Part shown: positions 13,248 through 28,032 of the stretch, one piece after another | How positions within the stretch are numbered: position 1 is the first letter of the stretch | Layout of the letters: each line of letters begins with the position of its first letter | Origin: Chamaelirium japonicum | Lineage: Eukaryota > Streptophyta > Magnoliopsida > Liliales > Melanthiaceae | NCBI GenBank assembly: GCA_947650365.1 | Contig: CANTAL010000138.1 | Location: 558,001 to 622,000, forward strand | DNA: 64,000 nt | Direction: 5' to 3' | Position numbers and translations under genes: made by a program | The notes under the pieces: model-generated | Database searches by the model: none | What the model was told of the DNA's origin: nothing | What the model saw: the letters and a program-made list of their open reading frames with translations, nothing else

Positions 13248-14124
13248 TAATGAATTAGAATTGATCGTACTAATGAATTAGAATAGATTGTGCGAATGAA
13301 TTAGAATGGATCGTACGAATGAATTGGAATGGATACATTCGTGCGAATGAATTAGAATGGATCGTATGAATGAATTAGAGTGGATACATTCATATAAATG
13401 AATTAGAATGGATCGTACGAATGAATTAGAATGGATACATTCGTGCGAATGAATTAGAATGGATCATATGAATGAATTAGAATGGATCGTTTGAGTGAAT
13501 ACGAATGGATCGTGCGAATGAATTAGAATGGATTGTATGAATGAATTAGAATGGATCGTACGAAGGAATTAGAATGGATCGTACGAAGGAATTAGAATGG
13601 ATAGTACGAATGAATTAGAATGGATACCTTCGTGCAAATGAATTAGAATGGATCGTACGAATGAGTAAGAATGGATCGTACGAATGAAATAGAATGGATC
13701 ATATGAATGAATTAGAATAGATCGTGCGAATGAATTAGAATGGATCGTACGAATGAATTAGAATAGATTGTGCGAATGAATTAGAATGGATCGTACGAAT
13801 AAATTAGAATGGATCATACGAATTAATTAGAATGGATCGTATGGATGAATTAGAATGGATCGTGCGAATGAACTAGAATGGATCGTACGAATGAAATAGA
13901 ATGGATTGTACGAATGAAATAGATTAGATCGTGTGAATGAATTAGAATAGATCGTATGAATGAATTAGATTGGATCGTATTAATGAATTAGAATGGATCG
14001 TACGAATGAATTAGAATGGATCGTATGAATGAATTAGAATGGATACATTCTTGCAAAAGAATTAGAATGGATTGTATGAATGAATTAGAATGGATCGTGC
14101 GAATGAATTAGAATGGATACATTC
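13248..14124 (+). repeat. F domain 15
   Basis: It contains GTTTGAGTGAATACG near 13,490 and many 28-bp units. It ends at GGATACATTCGAATTC, the reverse complement of the junction at 13,163. Confidence 0.92.
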
Positions 14125-14510
14125 GAATTCATTCGCACGATCCATTCTAATTCCTTCGTATGATCCATTCTAATTCATTCGTACGGTATGATTCATTCTA
14201 ATTCATTCGTACGATTCATTCTAATTCAATCCATTCTAATTCAATCCATTCTAATTCATTCATACGATCCATTCTAATTCATTCGTACGATCCATCCTAA
14301 TTCGTTTGTACGACCCATTATATTTCATTCGTATGATCCATTCTAATTCCTTTGTACGATCCAGTCTAATTCATTCCCATGAATGTATCCATTCTAATTC
14401 ATTTGCACGAATGTATCCAATCTAATTCATTCATACGATCCTTTCTAATTCTTTCGCACGAATGTATCCATTCTAATTCATTCGTACGATCCATTCTAAT
14501 TCATTAGCAC
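14125..14510 (-). repeat. R domain 16
   Basis: CGGTATGATTC lies near 14,185 and CATCCTAATTCG near 14,292. A GTATATTTC-like variant unit is at 14,319. It ends at the fourth A-rich spacer. Confidence 0.9.
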
Positions 14511-14531
14511 GAAAAAACACGATCCACTCAC
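14511..14531. repeat. A-rich spacer junction, copy 4
   Basis: GAAAAAACACGATCCACTCA is followed by CATATG instead of CATACG. Confidence 0.87.
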
Positions 14532-14692
14532 ATATGAATAAATTAGAATGAATTAGAATGGATTGTGTGAATGAATTAGAATGGATCGTATGAATGAATT
14601 AGAATGGATCGTGCGAATGAATTAGAATGGATCGTGCGAATGAAATAGAATATGGATCGTACGAAGGAATTAGAATGGATCGTACGAATGAA
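14532..14692 (+). repeat. F domain 17
   Basis: It is nearly the same as domain 13, including GAATATGG at 14,649, and ends at GAATTCGAATG. Spacer, F run and junction are thus a duplicated cassette about 1,530 bp apart. Confidence 0.9.
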
Positions 14693-15177
14693 TTCGAATG
14701 TATCCTTTCTAATTCATTCGTACGATCCATTCTAATTCCTTCCTACGATCCATTCTAATTCATTCGTACGATCCATTCTAATTCATTCGCACGAACCATT
14801 CTAATTCATGCATACGATCCATTCTAATTCATTCGTACGATCCATTCTAATTCATTCGTACGATCCATTCTAATTCATTCGCACAATCTATTCTAATTCA
14901 TTCGTACGATCCATTCTAATTCATTCGCACGATCCATTCTAATTCATTCATATGATCCATTCTATTTCATTCGTACGATCCATTCTTACTCATTCGTACG
15001 ATCCATTCTAATTCATTTGCACGAAGGTATCCATTCTAATTCATTCGTACTATCCATTCTAATTCCTTCGTACGATCCATTCTAATTCCTTCGTACGATC
15101 CATTCTAATTCATTCGCACGATCCATTCTAATTCATTAATACGATCAAATCTAATTCATTCATACGATCTATTCTAA
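14693..15177 (-). repeat. R domain 18
   Basis: CATTTGCACGAAGG lies near 15,014. It ends in the dyad ATTCTAATTAGAAT at 15,171-15,184, where R meets F without a spacer. Confidence 0.9.
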
Positions 15178-16349
15178 TTAGAATGGATCGTACGAATGAA
15201 TTAGAATGGATCATGCGAATGAATTAGAATGGATCGTGCGAATGAATTAGAATGGATCGTACGAATGAAATAGAATGGATTGTACGGATGAGATAGAATG
15301 GATCGTACGAATGAATTAGAATGGATATATTCATGCGAATGAATTAGAATGGATCGTATGAATGAATTAGAATGGATCGTGCGAATGAATTAGAATGGAT
15401 CGTACGAATGAATTAGAATGGATCGTATGAATGAATTAGAATGGATCGTAGTAATGAATTAGAATGGATCCTACGAATGAATTAGAATAGATTGTGCGAA
15501 TGAATTAGAATGGATCGTACGAATGAATTAGAATGGATCGTATGAATGAATTAGAATGGATCGTACGAATGAATTAGAATGGATCGTGCGAATGAATTAG
15601 AATGGATCGTATGAATGAATTAGAATGGATCGTACGAATGAATTAGAATAGATTATGCGAATGAATTAGAATTGATCGTACGAATAAATTAGAATGGATC
15701 GTACGAATGAATTAGAATGGATCGTGCGAATGAATTAGAATGGATCGTACGAATGAATTAGAATGGATTGTACGAATGAAATAGAATAGATCGTACGAAT
15801 GAATTAGAATGGATCATGCTAATGAATTAGAATTGATCGTACGAATTAATTAGAATAGATTGTGCGAATGAATTAGAATGGATACATTCGTGCGGAAGAA
15901 TTAGAATGGATCGTATGAATGAATTAGATTGGATCGTATAAATGAATTAGAATGGATCGTACGAATGAATTAGAATGGATCGTGCTAATGAATTAGAATG
16001 GATCGTGCGAATGAATTAGAATGGATCGTGCGAATGAATTAGAATGGATCGTACGAAAGAATTAGAATGGATCGTACGAATGAATTAGAATGGATCGTTC
16101 GAATGAATTAGAATAGATCGTGCGAATGAATTAGAATGGATCGTACGAATGAATTAGAATGGATTGTGCGAATAAATTAGAATGGATCGTATGAATGAAT
16201 TAGAATGGATCGTGCGAATGAATTAGAATATGGATCGTACGAAGAAATTAGAATGGATCGTACGAATGAATTAGAATGGATCGTATGAATGAATTAGAAT
16301 GGATCGTGCGAATGAATTAGAATGGTTCATACGAATGAAATAGAATGGA
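15178..16349 (+). repeat. F domain 19
   Basis: It includes ATCGTAGTAATG and GATCCTACGAATG near 15,455-15,480, the same variants found before the GGATCTGGATC junction at 641 and 59,335. It ends at GGATTCGCACGAATG. Confidence 0.92.
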
Positions 16350-17194
16350 TTCGCACGAATGTATCCATTCTAATTCATTCGTACGATCCATTCTAATTCA
16401 TTCATACAATCCATTCTAATTCATTCGCACGATCCATTCGTATTCACTCAAACGATCCATTCTAATTCATTCATATGATCCATTCTAATTCATTCGCACG
16501 AATATATATATTCTAATTCATTCGTACGATCCATTCTAATTCATTTGTACGAATGTATCCACTCTAATTCATTCATACGATCCATTCTAATTCATTCGCA
16601 CGAATGAATCCATTCTAATTCATTCGTATGATCCATTCTAATTCATTCGCATGAATGTATCCATTCTAATTCATTCGTACGATCCATTCTATCTCATTCG
16701 TACAATCCATTCTATTTCATTCGTACGATCCATTCTAATTCATTCGCACGATCCATTCTAATTCATTCGCATGATCCATTCTAATTCATTCGTATGATCG
16801 ATTCTAATTCATTCATACGATCCATTCTAATTCATTCGCACGAATGTATCCATTCTAATTCATTCGTACGATCCATTCTAATTCATTCGCATAATCTATT
16901 CTAATTCATTCATACGATCCATTCTAATTTATTCGCACGATCCATTCTAATTCATTCATACGATCCATTCTAATTCATTCATATGATCCATTCTAACTCA
17001 TTCGCATGATCCATTCTTACTCATTCGTACGATCCATTCTAATTCATTCGCACGATCCATTCTAATTCATTAATACGATCCATTCTAATTCATTCGCACG
17101 ATCCATTCTAATTCATTCGCACGAATGTATCCTTTCTAATTCATTCGTACGATCCATTCTAATTCATTCGCACAATCTATTCTAATTCATTCAT
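16350..17194 (-). repeat. R domain 20
   Basis: This domain holds the internal boundary between the two 7.7-kb copies (16,576-16,606). It contains CATTCGTATTCACTC near 16,431 and the variant GAATATATATATTC near 16,500. Confidence 0.92.
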
Positions 17195-20100
17195 ACGAAT
17201 GAATTAGAATGGATACATTCGTGCGAAAGAATTAGAATGGATCGTATGAATGAATTAGATTGGATCTTACGAATGAATTAGAATGGATCGTACGAATGAA
17301 TTAGAATGGATCGTGCGAATGAATTAGAATGGATCGTGCGAATGAATTAGAATGGATCGTACGAATGAATTAGAATGGATCGTGCGAATGAATTAGAATG
17401 GATCATATGAATGAATTAGAATGGATCGTATGAATGAATTAGAATGGATCGTGCGAATAAATTAGAATGGATCGTATGAATTAATTAGAATAGATTGTGC
17501 GATTGAATTAGAATGGATCGTACGAAGGAATCAGAATGGATCGTACGAAGGAATTAGAATGGACAGTACGAATGAATTTGAATAGATACATTCGTGCAAA
17601 TGAATTAGAATGGATCGTACGAATGAATTAGAATGGATTGTACGAATGAATTAGAATGGATCGTTTGAATGAATTAGAATGGATCGTACTTATGAATTAG
17701 AATGGGTCATACGAATGAAATAGAATGGATCGTACGAAGGAATTAGAAAGGATCGTACAAACGAATTAGAATGGATCGTATGAATGAAATAGAATAGATC
17801 GTACGAATGAATTAGAATGGATCATATGAATGAATTAGATTGGATCGTATGAATGAATTAGAATGGATTGTACGAATGAAATAGAATAGATCGTACGAAT
17901 GAAATAGAATAGATTGTACGAATGAATTAGAATAGATTGTGCGAATGGATTAGAATGGATCATACGATTGAGTAAGAATGGATTGTACGAATGAAATAGA
18001 AAAGATCGTGAGAATGAATTAGAATGGATCGTATGAATGAATTAGAATGGATCGTGCGAATGAATTAGAATAGATCGTACGAATGAATTAGAATGGATAC
18101 ATTCGTGCGAATGAATTAGAATGGATCGTATGAACGAATTAGAATCGATCGTACGAATAAATTTGAATGGATCATGCGAATGAATTAGAATGGATCGTAC
18201 GAATGAATTAGAATGGATCGTACGAATGAAATAGAATGGATTGTATGAATGAGATAGAATGGATCATACGAATGAATTAGAATGGATACATTCATGCGAA
18301 TGAATTAGAATGGATCATACGAATGAATTAGAATGGATTCATTCGTGCGAATGAATTAGAATGGATCGTAGGAATGAGTAACAATGGATCGTACGAATGA
18401 ATTAGAATGGATTGAATTAGAATGAATCGTACGAATGAATTAGAATGGATAGATTCGTGCGAATGAATTTGAATGGATCGTACGAAGGAATTAGAATGGA
18501 TCGTACGAAGGAATTAGAATAGATCATACGAAGAAATTAGAATCGATCGTACGAATGAATTAGAATGGATCGTATGAATGAATTAGAATGGATCGTGCGA
18601 ATGAATTAAAATGGATCGTATGAATGAAATAGAATGGATCGTATGAATTAGAATGGATCGTACGAATGAAATAGAATGGATCGTACGAATGAATTAGAAT
18701 AGATTGTGCGAATGGATTAGAATGGATCATACGATTGAGTAAGAATGGATTGTACGAATGAAATAGAATAAATCGTACGAATGAATTAGAATGGATCATG
18801 CTAATGAATTAGAATGGATCGTGCGAATGAATTAGAATGGATCGTACGAATGAATTAGAATGGATCGTACGAATGAATTAGAATAGATCGTACGAATGAA
18901 TTAGAATGGATCGTATGAATTAGAATGGATCGTACGAAGGAATTAGAATGGATCGTATGAATGAATTAGATTGGATCGTATTAATGAATTTGAATGGATC
19001 GTATAAATGAATTAGATTGGATCGTATGAATGAATTAGAATGGATCTTGCGAATGAATTAGAATGGATCGTACGAATGAAATAGAATGGATTGTATGAAT
19101 GAATTAGAATAGATCATGCGAATGAATTAGAATAGATCGTACGAATGAATTAGAATGGATCATATGAATGAATTAGAATGGATCGTACGTATGAATTAGA
19201 ATGGATCGTGCGAATGAATTAGAATGGATCGTATGAATGAATTAGAGTAGATACATTCGTACGAAGGAATTAGAATGGATCGTACAAATGAAATAGAATG
19301 GATTATATAAATGAATTAGAATGGATCGTACGAATGAATTAGAATGGATACATTCGTGCGAATGAATTAGAATGGATTGTACGAATAAATTAGAATGGAT
19401 CGTACGAATGAATTAGAATAGATTATACGAATGAATTAGAATGGATCGTACGTCTAATTCATTCGTACAATCCATTCTAATTCATTCATACAATCCATTC
19501 TACTTCTTTTGCACGAATGTATCCATTCTAATTCATTCGTACGATCGATTCTAATTCCTTCGTACGATCCTTTCTAATTCCTTCGTACGATCCATTCTAA
19601 TTCATTCCCATGAATGTATCCATTCTAATTGATACGTACAATCCATTCTATTTCATTCATATGATCCATTCTTACTCATTCGTACGATCCATTCTAATTC
19701 TAATTCATTCATATGATCCATTCTAATTCATTCGCACGATCCATTCTAATTCATTCGCACGATCCATTTTAATTCATTCGTACGATCCATTCTAATTCAT
19801 TCATACAATCCATTCTAATTCATTCGCACGAATGTATCCATTCTAATTCATTCGTACGATCCATTCTAATTCATTAGCACGAAAAAACATGATCCACTCA
19901 CGAATGGATCGTGCGAATGAATTAGAATGGATCGTGCGAATGAATTAGAATGGATCATATGAATGAATTAGAATGAATTAGAATGGATCGTACGAATGAG
20001 TAAGAATGGATCATACGAATGAAATAGAATGGATCGTACGTATCAATTAGAATGGATACATTTATGGGAATGAATTAGAATGTATCGTACGAAGGAATTA

Positions 20101-23100
20101 GAATGGATCGTACGAAGGAATTAGAATGGATCGTACGAAAGAATTAGAATGGATACATTCGTGCAAAAGAAGTAGAATGGATTGTATGAATGAATTAGAA
20201 TGGATCGTACGAATGAATTAGACGTACGATCCATTCTAATTCATTCGTACAATCTATTCTAATTCATTCGTACGATCCATTCTAATTTATTCGTACAATC
20301 CATTCTAATTCATTCGCACAAATGTATCCATTCTAATTCATTCGTACGATCCATTCTAATTCATTCATATAATCCATTCTAATTCATTCGTACGATCCAT
20401 TCTAATTCCTTCGTACGAATGTATCTACTCTAATTCATTCATATGATCCATTCTAATTCATTCGCACGATCCATTCTAATTCATACGTACGATCCATTCT
20501 AATTCATTCATATGATCCATTCTAATTTATTCATACGATGCATTCTAATTCATTCGCACGATCCATTCTAATTCATTTATACGATCAATTCTAATTCATT
20601 CATACGATCCATTCTAATTCTTTCGCACGAATGTATCCATTCTAATTCATTCGTACGATCCATTCTAATTCATTAGCATGAAAAAACACGATCCACTCAC
20701 ATACGAATAAATTAGAATGAATTAGAATGGATTGTGTGAATGAATTAGAATGGATCGTATGAATGAATTAGAATGGATCGTGCGAATGAATTAGAATGGA
20801 TCGTGCGAATGAATTAGAATATGGATCGTACGAAGGAATTAGAATGGATCGTACGAATAAATTCGAATGTATCCTTTCTAATTCATTCGTACGATCCATT
20901 CTAATTCCTTCGTATGATCCATTCTAATTCATTCGTACGATTCATGCTAATGAATTAGAATTGATCGTACTAATGAATTAGAATAGATTGTGCGAATGAA
21001 TTAGAATGGATCGTACGAATGAATTGGAATGGATACATTCGTGCGAATGAATTAGAATGGATCGTATGAATGAATTAGAGTGGATACATTCATATAAATG
21101 AATTAGAATGGATCGTACGAATGAATTAGAATGGATACATTCGTGCGAATGAATTAGAATGGATCATATGAATGAATTTGAATGGATCGTTTGAGTGAAT
21201 ACGAATGGATCGTGCGAATGAATTAGAATGGATTGTATGAATGAATTAGAATGGATCGTACGAAGGAATTAGAATGGATCGTACGAAGGAATTAGAATGG
21301 ATAGTACGAATGAATTAGAATGGATACCTTCGTGCAAATGAATTAGAATGGATCGTACGAATGAGTAAGAATGGATCGTACGAATGAAATAGAATGGATC
21401 ATATGAATGAATTAGAATAGATCGTGCGAATGAATTAGAATGGATCGTACGAATGAATTAGAATAGATTGTGCGAATGAATTAGAATGGATCGTACGAAT
21501 AAATTAGAATGGATCATACGAATTAATTAGAATGGATCGTATGGATGAATTAGAATGGATCGTGCGAATGAACTAGAATGGATCGTACGAATGAAATAGA
21601 ATGGATTGTACGAATGAAATAGATTAGATCGTGTGAATGAATTAGAATAGATCGTATGAATGAATTAGATTGGATCGTATTAATGAATTAGAATGGATCG
21701 TACGAATGAATTAGAATGGATCGTATGAATGAATTAGAATGGATACATTCTTGCAAAAGAATTAGAATGGATTGTATGAATGAATTAGAATGGATCGTGC
21801 GAATGAATTAGAATGGATACATTCGAATTCATTCGCACGATCCATTCTAATTCCTTCGTATGATCCATTCTAATTCATTCGTACGGTATGATTCATTCTA
21901 ATTCATTCGTACGATTCATTCTAATTCAATCCATTCTAATTCAATCCATTCTAATTCATTCATACGATCCATTCTAATTCATTCGTACGATCCATCCTAA
22001 TTCGTTTGTACGACCCATTATATTTCATTCGTATGATCCATTCTAATTCCTTTGTACGATCCAGTCTAATTCATTCCCATGAATGTATCCATTCTAATTC
22101 ATTTGCACGAATGTATCCAATCTAATTCATTCATACGATCCTTTCTAATTCTTTCGCACGAATGTATCCATTCTAATTCATTCGTATGATCCATTCTAAT
22201 TCATTAGCACGAAAAAACATGATCCACTCACATATGAATAAATTAGAATGAATTAGAATGGATTGTGTGAATGAATTAGAATGGATCGTATGAATGAATT
22301 AGAATGGATCGTGCGAATGAATTAGAATGGATCGTGCGAATGAAATAGAATATGGATCGTACGAAGGAATTAGAATGGATCGTACGAATGAATTCGAATG
22401 TATCCTTTCTAATTCATTCGTACGATCCATTCTAATTCCTTCCTACGATCCATTCTAATTCATTCGTACGATCCATTCTAATTCATTCGCACGAACCATT
22501 CTAATTCATGCATACGATCCATTCTAATTCATTCGTACGATCCATTCTAATTCATTCGTACGATCCATTCTAATTCATTCGCACAATCTATTCTAATTCA
22601 TTCGTACGATCCATTCTAATTCATTCGCACGATCCATTCTAATTCATTCATATGATCCATTCTATTTCATTCGTACGATCCATTCTTACTCATTCGTATG
22701 ATCCATTCTAATTCATTTGCACGAAGGTATCCATTCTAATTCATTCGTACTATCCATTCTAATTCCTTCGTACGATCCATTCTAATTCCTTCGTACGATC
22801 CATTCTAATTCATTCGCACGATCCATTCTAATTCATTAATACGATCAAATCTAATTCATTCATACGATCTATTCTAATTAGAATGGATCGTACGAATGAA
22901 TTAGAATGGATCATGCGAATGAATTAGAATGGATCGTGCGAATGAATTAGAATGGATCGTACGAATGAAATAGAATGGATTGTACGGATGAGATAGAATG
23001 GATCGTACGAATGAATTAGAATGGATATATTCATGCGAATGAATTAGAATGGATCGTATGAATGAATTAGAATGGATCGTGCGAATGAATTAGAATGGAT

Positions 23101-24275
23101 CGTACGAATGAATTAGAATGGATCGTATGAATGAATTAGAATGGATCGTAGTAATGAATTAGAATGGATCCTACGAATGAATTAGAATAGATTGTGCGAA
23201 TGAATTAGAATGGATCGTACGAATGAATTAGAATGGATCGTACGAATGAATTAGAATGGATCGTACGAATGAATTAGAATGGATCGTGCGAATGAATTAG
23301 AATGGATCGTATGAATGAATTAGAATGGATCGTACGAATGAATTAGAATAGATTATGCGAATGAATTAGAATTGATCGTACGAATAAATTAGAATGGATC
23401 GTACGAATGAATTAGAATGGATCGTGCGAATGAATTAGAATGGATCGTACGAATGAATTAGAATGGATTGTACGAATGAAATAGAATAGATCGTACGAAT
23501 GAATTAGAATGGATCATGCTAATGAATTAGAATTGATCGTACGAATTAATTAGAATAGATTGTGCGAATGAATTAGAATGGATACATTCGTGCGGAAGAA
23601 TTAGAATGGATCGTATGAATGAATTAGATTGGATCGTATAAATGAATTAGAATGGATCGTACGAATGAATTAGAATGGATCGTGCTAATGAATTAGAATG
23701 GATCGTGCGAATGAATTAGAATGGATCGTGCGAATGAATTAGAATGGATCGTACGAAAGAATTAGAATGGATCGTACGAATGAATTAGAATGGATCGTTC
23801 GAATGAATTAGAATAGATCGTGCGAATGAATTAGAATGGATCGTACGAATGAATTAGAATGGATTGTGCGAATAAATTAGAATGGATCGTATGAATGAAT
23901 TAGAATGGATCGTGCGAATGAATTAGAATATGGATCGTACGAAGAAATTAGAATGGATCGTACGAATGAATTAGAATGGATCGTATGAATGAATTAGAAT
24001 GGATCGTGCGAATGAATTAGAATGGTTCATACGAATGAAATAGAATGGATTCGCACGAATGTATCCATTCTAATTCATTCGTACGATCCATTCTAATTCA
24101 TTCGTACAATCCATTCTAATTCATTCGCACGATCCATTCGTATTCACTCAAACGATCCATTCTAATTCATTCATATGATCCATTCTAATTCATTCGCACG
24201 AATATATATATTCTAATTCATTCGTACGATCCATTCTAATTCATTTGTACGAATGTATCCACTCTAATTCATTCA
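16576..24275. repeat. 7,700-bp tandem duplication, copy B
   Basis: This is a near-identical second copy. All strand-switch boundaries of copy A recur at +7,700: F 17,195-19,451, R to 19,880, F 19,901-20,223, R to 20,679, F 20,703-20,863, R to 20,943, F 20,948-21,824, R to 22,210, F 22,232-22,392, R to 22,877, F 22,878-24,049, then R. Identity continues to 24,306 through the shared 31 bases. A-rich spacers lie at 19,881, 20,680 and 22,211. The high identity indicates recent unequal exchange or block amplification. Confidence 0.96.
18560..18799 (-). repeat. 79-codon marker block, copy 3 (non-coding open frame)
   Basis: This is the duplicate of the block at 10,860, differing by one residue in the hypothetical peptide (F for S) caused by G to A at 18,771. 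Confidence 0.85.
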
Positions 24276-24396
24276 TACGATCCATTCTAATTCATTCGCA
24301 CGAATGTATCCATTCCAATTCATTCGTACGATCCATTCTAATTCATTCGCACAATCTATTCTAATTCATTCGTACGATCTATTCTAATTCATTGGC

Positions 24397-24636
24397 ATGA
24401 TCCATTTTAATTCATTCGTACGATCTATTCTATTTCATTCGTACAATCCATTCTTACTCAATCGTGTGATCCATTCTAATCTATTCGCACAATCTATTCT
24501 AATTCATTCATACGATCCATTCTATTTTATCCGTACGATCCATTCTAATTCATACGATCCATTCTATTTCATTCATACGATCCATTTTAATTCATTCGCA
24601 CGATCCATTCTAATTCATTCATACGATCCATTCTAA
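24397..24636 (+). repeat. 79-codon marker block, copy 4, inverted (non-coding open frame)
   Basis: It is the reverse complement of the block at 10,860 with several transitions, so the open frame is on the + strand. Its presence in R DNA shows that a whole higher-order segment was inverted. Confidence 0.85.
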
Positions 24637-25522
24637 TTCATTCGTACGATCCATTCTAATTTCTTCGTATGATCTATTCTAATTCCTTTGGACGATCCAT
24701 TCTAATTCCTTCGTACGATCCATTCAAATTCATTCGCATGAATCTATCCATTCTAATTCATTCGTACGATCCATTCTAATTCATTCGCATGATCCATTCT
24801 AATTCATTAATACGATCCAATCGAATTCATTCATACGATCTATTCTAATTCATTCGCACGAATATATCCTTTCTAATTCATTCGTACGATCCAAATTCAT
24901 TTATCCGTACGATCTATTCTATTTCATTCGTACGATCCATTCTTATCGTACGATCCATTCTAATTCAATCCATTCTAATTCCTTCGTATGATCCATTCTA
25001 ATTCATTCGTACGATCCATTCTAATTCATTCGTACGATTCATTCTAATTCAATCCATTCTAATTCATTCGTACGATCCATTCTATTTCATTCGTACGATC
25101 CATTCTTACTCATTCGTACGATCCATTCGTATCCATTCTAATTCATTCGTACGATCTATTCTAATTCATTCGTACGATCCATTCTAATTCCTTCGTACGA
25201 TCCATTCTAATTCATTCGTACGATCCATTCTAATTCATTCGCACGATCCATTCTAATTCATTCGTACGATCCATTCTATTTCATTCATACGATCCATTCT
25301 AATTCATTCATACGATCTATTCTAATTCTTTCGCACGAATGTATCCATTCTAATTCATTCGTACGATCCATTCTAATTCATTCACACGATACATTCTAAT
25401 TCATTCATACAATCCATTCTAATTCTTTTGCACGAATGTATCCATTCTAATTCATTCGTTCGATCCGTTCTAATTCATTCGTACGATCCATTCTAATTCA
25501 TTCGCACGATCCATTCTAATTC

Positions 25523-25777
25523 ATGCATACGATCCAATCTAATTCATTCATACGATCCATTCTAATTCATTCGCACGAATGTATCCATTCTAATTCATTC
25601 GTACGATCCATTCTAATTCATTCGTACGATCCATTTAAATTCATTCATACGATCCGTTCTAATTCATTCGTACAATCCATTCTAATTCTTTCACACGATT
25701 CATTCTATTTCATTCATACGATCCATTCTATTTCATTCGTACGATCCATTCTTACTCATTCGTACGATCCATTCTAA
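25523..25777 (+). repeat. 84-codon open frame in satellite, not a gene
   Basis: An HSNSF/RSILIHS peptide with a 23-residue period is open because two units have lost their TAA (AATTC to TTTAA or TATTT changes). Another 24-base unit changes frame. It has no homologue elsewhere in the window and no gene-like features. Confidence 0.8.
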
Positions 25778-26738
25778 TTCATTTTCACGAAGGTATCCAT
25801 TCTAATTCATTCGTACTATCCATTCTAATTCCTTCGTACGATCCATTCTAATTCCTTCGTACGAATCTATTTCATTCGTACGATCCATTCTAATTCATAC
25901 GATCCATTCTATTCAATTCGTACGATCCATTCTAATTCATTCGCACGATACATTCGTGCAAAAGAATTAGAATGGATTGTACGAATGAATTAGAATGGAT
26001 CGTACGAATGAATTAGAATGGATCGTACGAATGAATTAGAATGGATCGTACGAATGACTTAGAATGGATAGTTCGAATGAATTAGAATAGATTGTGCGAA
26101 TGAATTAGAATGGATCGTACGAATGAATTAGAAAGGATACATTCGTGCGAATGAATTAGAATGGATCGTATGAGTGTGAATGAATTAGAATGGATTGTGC
26201 GAATGAATTAGAATGGATCGTACGAATGAATTAGAATAGATCGTACGAATGAATTAGAAAGGATACGAATGGATCGTACGAATGAGTAAGAATGGATCGT
26301 ACGAATGAAATAGAATGGATTGTACGAATGAATTAGAATGGATACATTCGTGCGAATGAATTAGGATGGATCGTATGAATGAATTAGAATAGATTGTGCG
26401 AATGATTTAGAATGGATCGTACGAATGAATTAGAATGGATACATTCGTGCAAAAAAAATAGAATGGGTTGTATGAACGAATTAGAATGGATCGTGTGAAT
26501 GAATTAGAATGGATCATACGAATGAATTAGAATGGATACATTCGTGCGAATGAATTAGAATGGATCGTGCGAATGAATTAGAATGGATCGTACGAATGAA
26601 TTAGAATGGATCGTATGAATGAATTAGAATGGATCGTGCGAATGAATTAGAATGGATCGTACGAATGATTTAGAATGGATCGTACGAATGAATTAGAATG
26701 GATCGTATGAATGAATTAGATTGGATCGTATTAATGAA

Positions 26739-26975
26739 TTAGAATGGATCGTACGAATGAATTAGAATAGATCGTACGAATGAATTAGAATGGATACGAA
26801 TGGATCGTACGAATGAGTAAGAATGGATCGTACGAATGAAATAGAATGGATTGTACGAATGAATTAGAATGGATACATTCGTGCGAATGAATTTGGATGG
26901 ATCGTATGAATGAATTAGAATAGATTGTGCGAATGAATTAGAATGGATCGTACGAATAAAATAGAATGGATACAT
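26739..26975 (-). repeat. 78-codon open frame in satellite, not a gene
   Basis: A different arrangement from the 79-codon block: an 11-bp short unit (GGATACGAATGG) and a 28-bp unit shift frame past the TAA sites. The peptide again has only I, H, S, N, F, Y, R and similar residues. Confidence 0.8.
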
Positions 26976-27423
26976 TCATGCGAATGAATTAGAATGGATC
27001 GTATGAATGAATTAGAATGGATCGTATGAGTGAATTAGATTGGATACGAAGGAATTAGAATGGATCGTACGAAGGAATTAGAATGGAGAATGGATCGTGC
27101 GAATGAATTAGAATGGATCGTGCGATAAGAATGGATCGTACGAATGAAATAGAATAGATCATACGGATAAATGAATTTGGATCGTGCTAATGAATTAGAA
27201 TGGATCATACAAATGAATTAGAATGGATCGTACTAATGAATTAGAATAGATTGTGCGAATAAATTAGAATGGATCGTACGAATGAATTAGAAAGGATATA
27301 TTCATGCGAATGAATTAGAATAGATCGTATGAATGAATTAGATTGGATCGTATTAATGAATTAGAATGGATCGTGCGAATGAATTAGAATGGATCGTACG
27401 AATGAATTAGAATGGATAGATTC

Positions 27424-28032
27424 GTGCGAATGAATTTGAATGGATCGTACGAAGGAATTAGAATGGATCGTACGAAGGAATTAGAATAGATCATACGAAG
27501 AAATTAGAATGGATCGTACGAATGAATTAGAATGGATCGTATGAATGAATTAGAATGGATCGTGCGAATGAATTAAAATGGATCGTATGAATGAAATAGA
27601 ATGGATCGTATGAATTAGAATGGATCGTACGAATGAAATAGAATGGATCGTACGAATGAATTAGAATAGATTGTGCGAATGGATTAGAATGGATCATACG
27701 ATTGAGTAAGAATGGATTGTACGAATGAAATAGAATAGATCGTACGAATGAATTAGAATGGATCATGCTAATGAATTAGAATTGATCGTACGAATGAATT
27801 AGAATAGATTGTGCGAATGAATTAGAATGGATCGTACGAATGAATTGGAATGGATACATTCGTGCGAATGAATTAGAATGGATCGTATGAATGAATTAGA
27901 GTGGATACATTAGTACAAATAAATTAGAATGGATCGTACGAATGAATTAGAATGGATACATTCGTGCGAATGAATTAGAATGGATCATATGAATGAATTA
28001 GAATGGATCGTTTGAGTGAATGCGAATGGATC
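27424..28032 (+). repeat. 609-bp tandem duplication, copy 1
   Basis: It runs from GCGAATGAATTTGAATGG to the TTTGAGTGAATGCG marker and includes the 79-codon block at 27,527-27,766 (- strand). The next copy follows directly at +609. Confidence 0.9.

Larger units (their letters stand above)
8876..16575. repeat. 7,700-bp tandem duplication, copy A
   Basis: From 8876 the sequence matches 16,576 onward at a constant offset of 7,700. About fifteen substitutions were noticed by eye (for example 9297, 10,349, 10,670, 11,071, 11,305, 11,489), with no net insertion or deletion. The 31 bases starting at 8876, 16,576 and 24,276 are shared by all three breakpoints. The copy contains parts of the R domain before 9494 and of the R domain after 16,350, with ten complete strand switches between. 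Confidence 0.96.
24050..25947 (-). repeat. R domain 32
   Basis: After the duplication ends, R units carry the inverted 79-codon block (24,397-24,636) and irregular units such as CAAATTCATTTATCCG near 24,893. It ends where CGCACGATACATTCGTGC joins F units, a switch seen only once. Confidence 0.92.
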
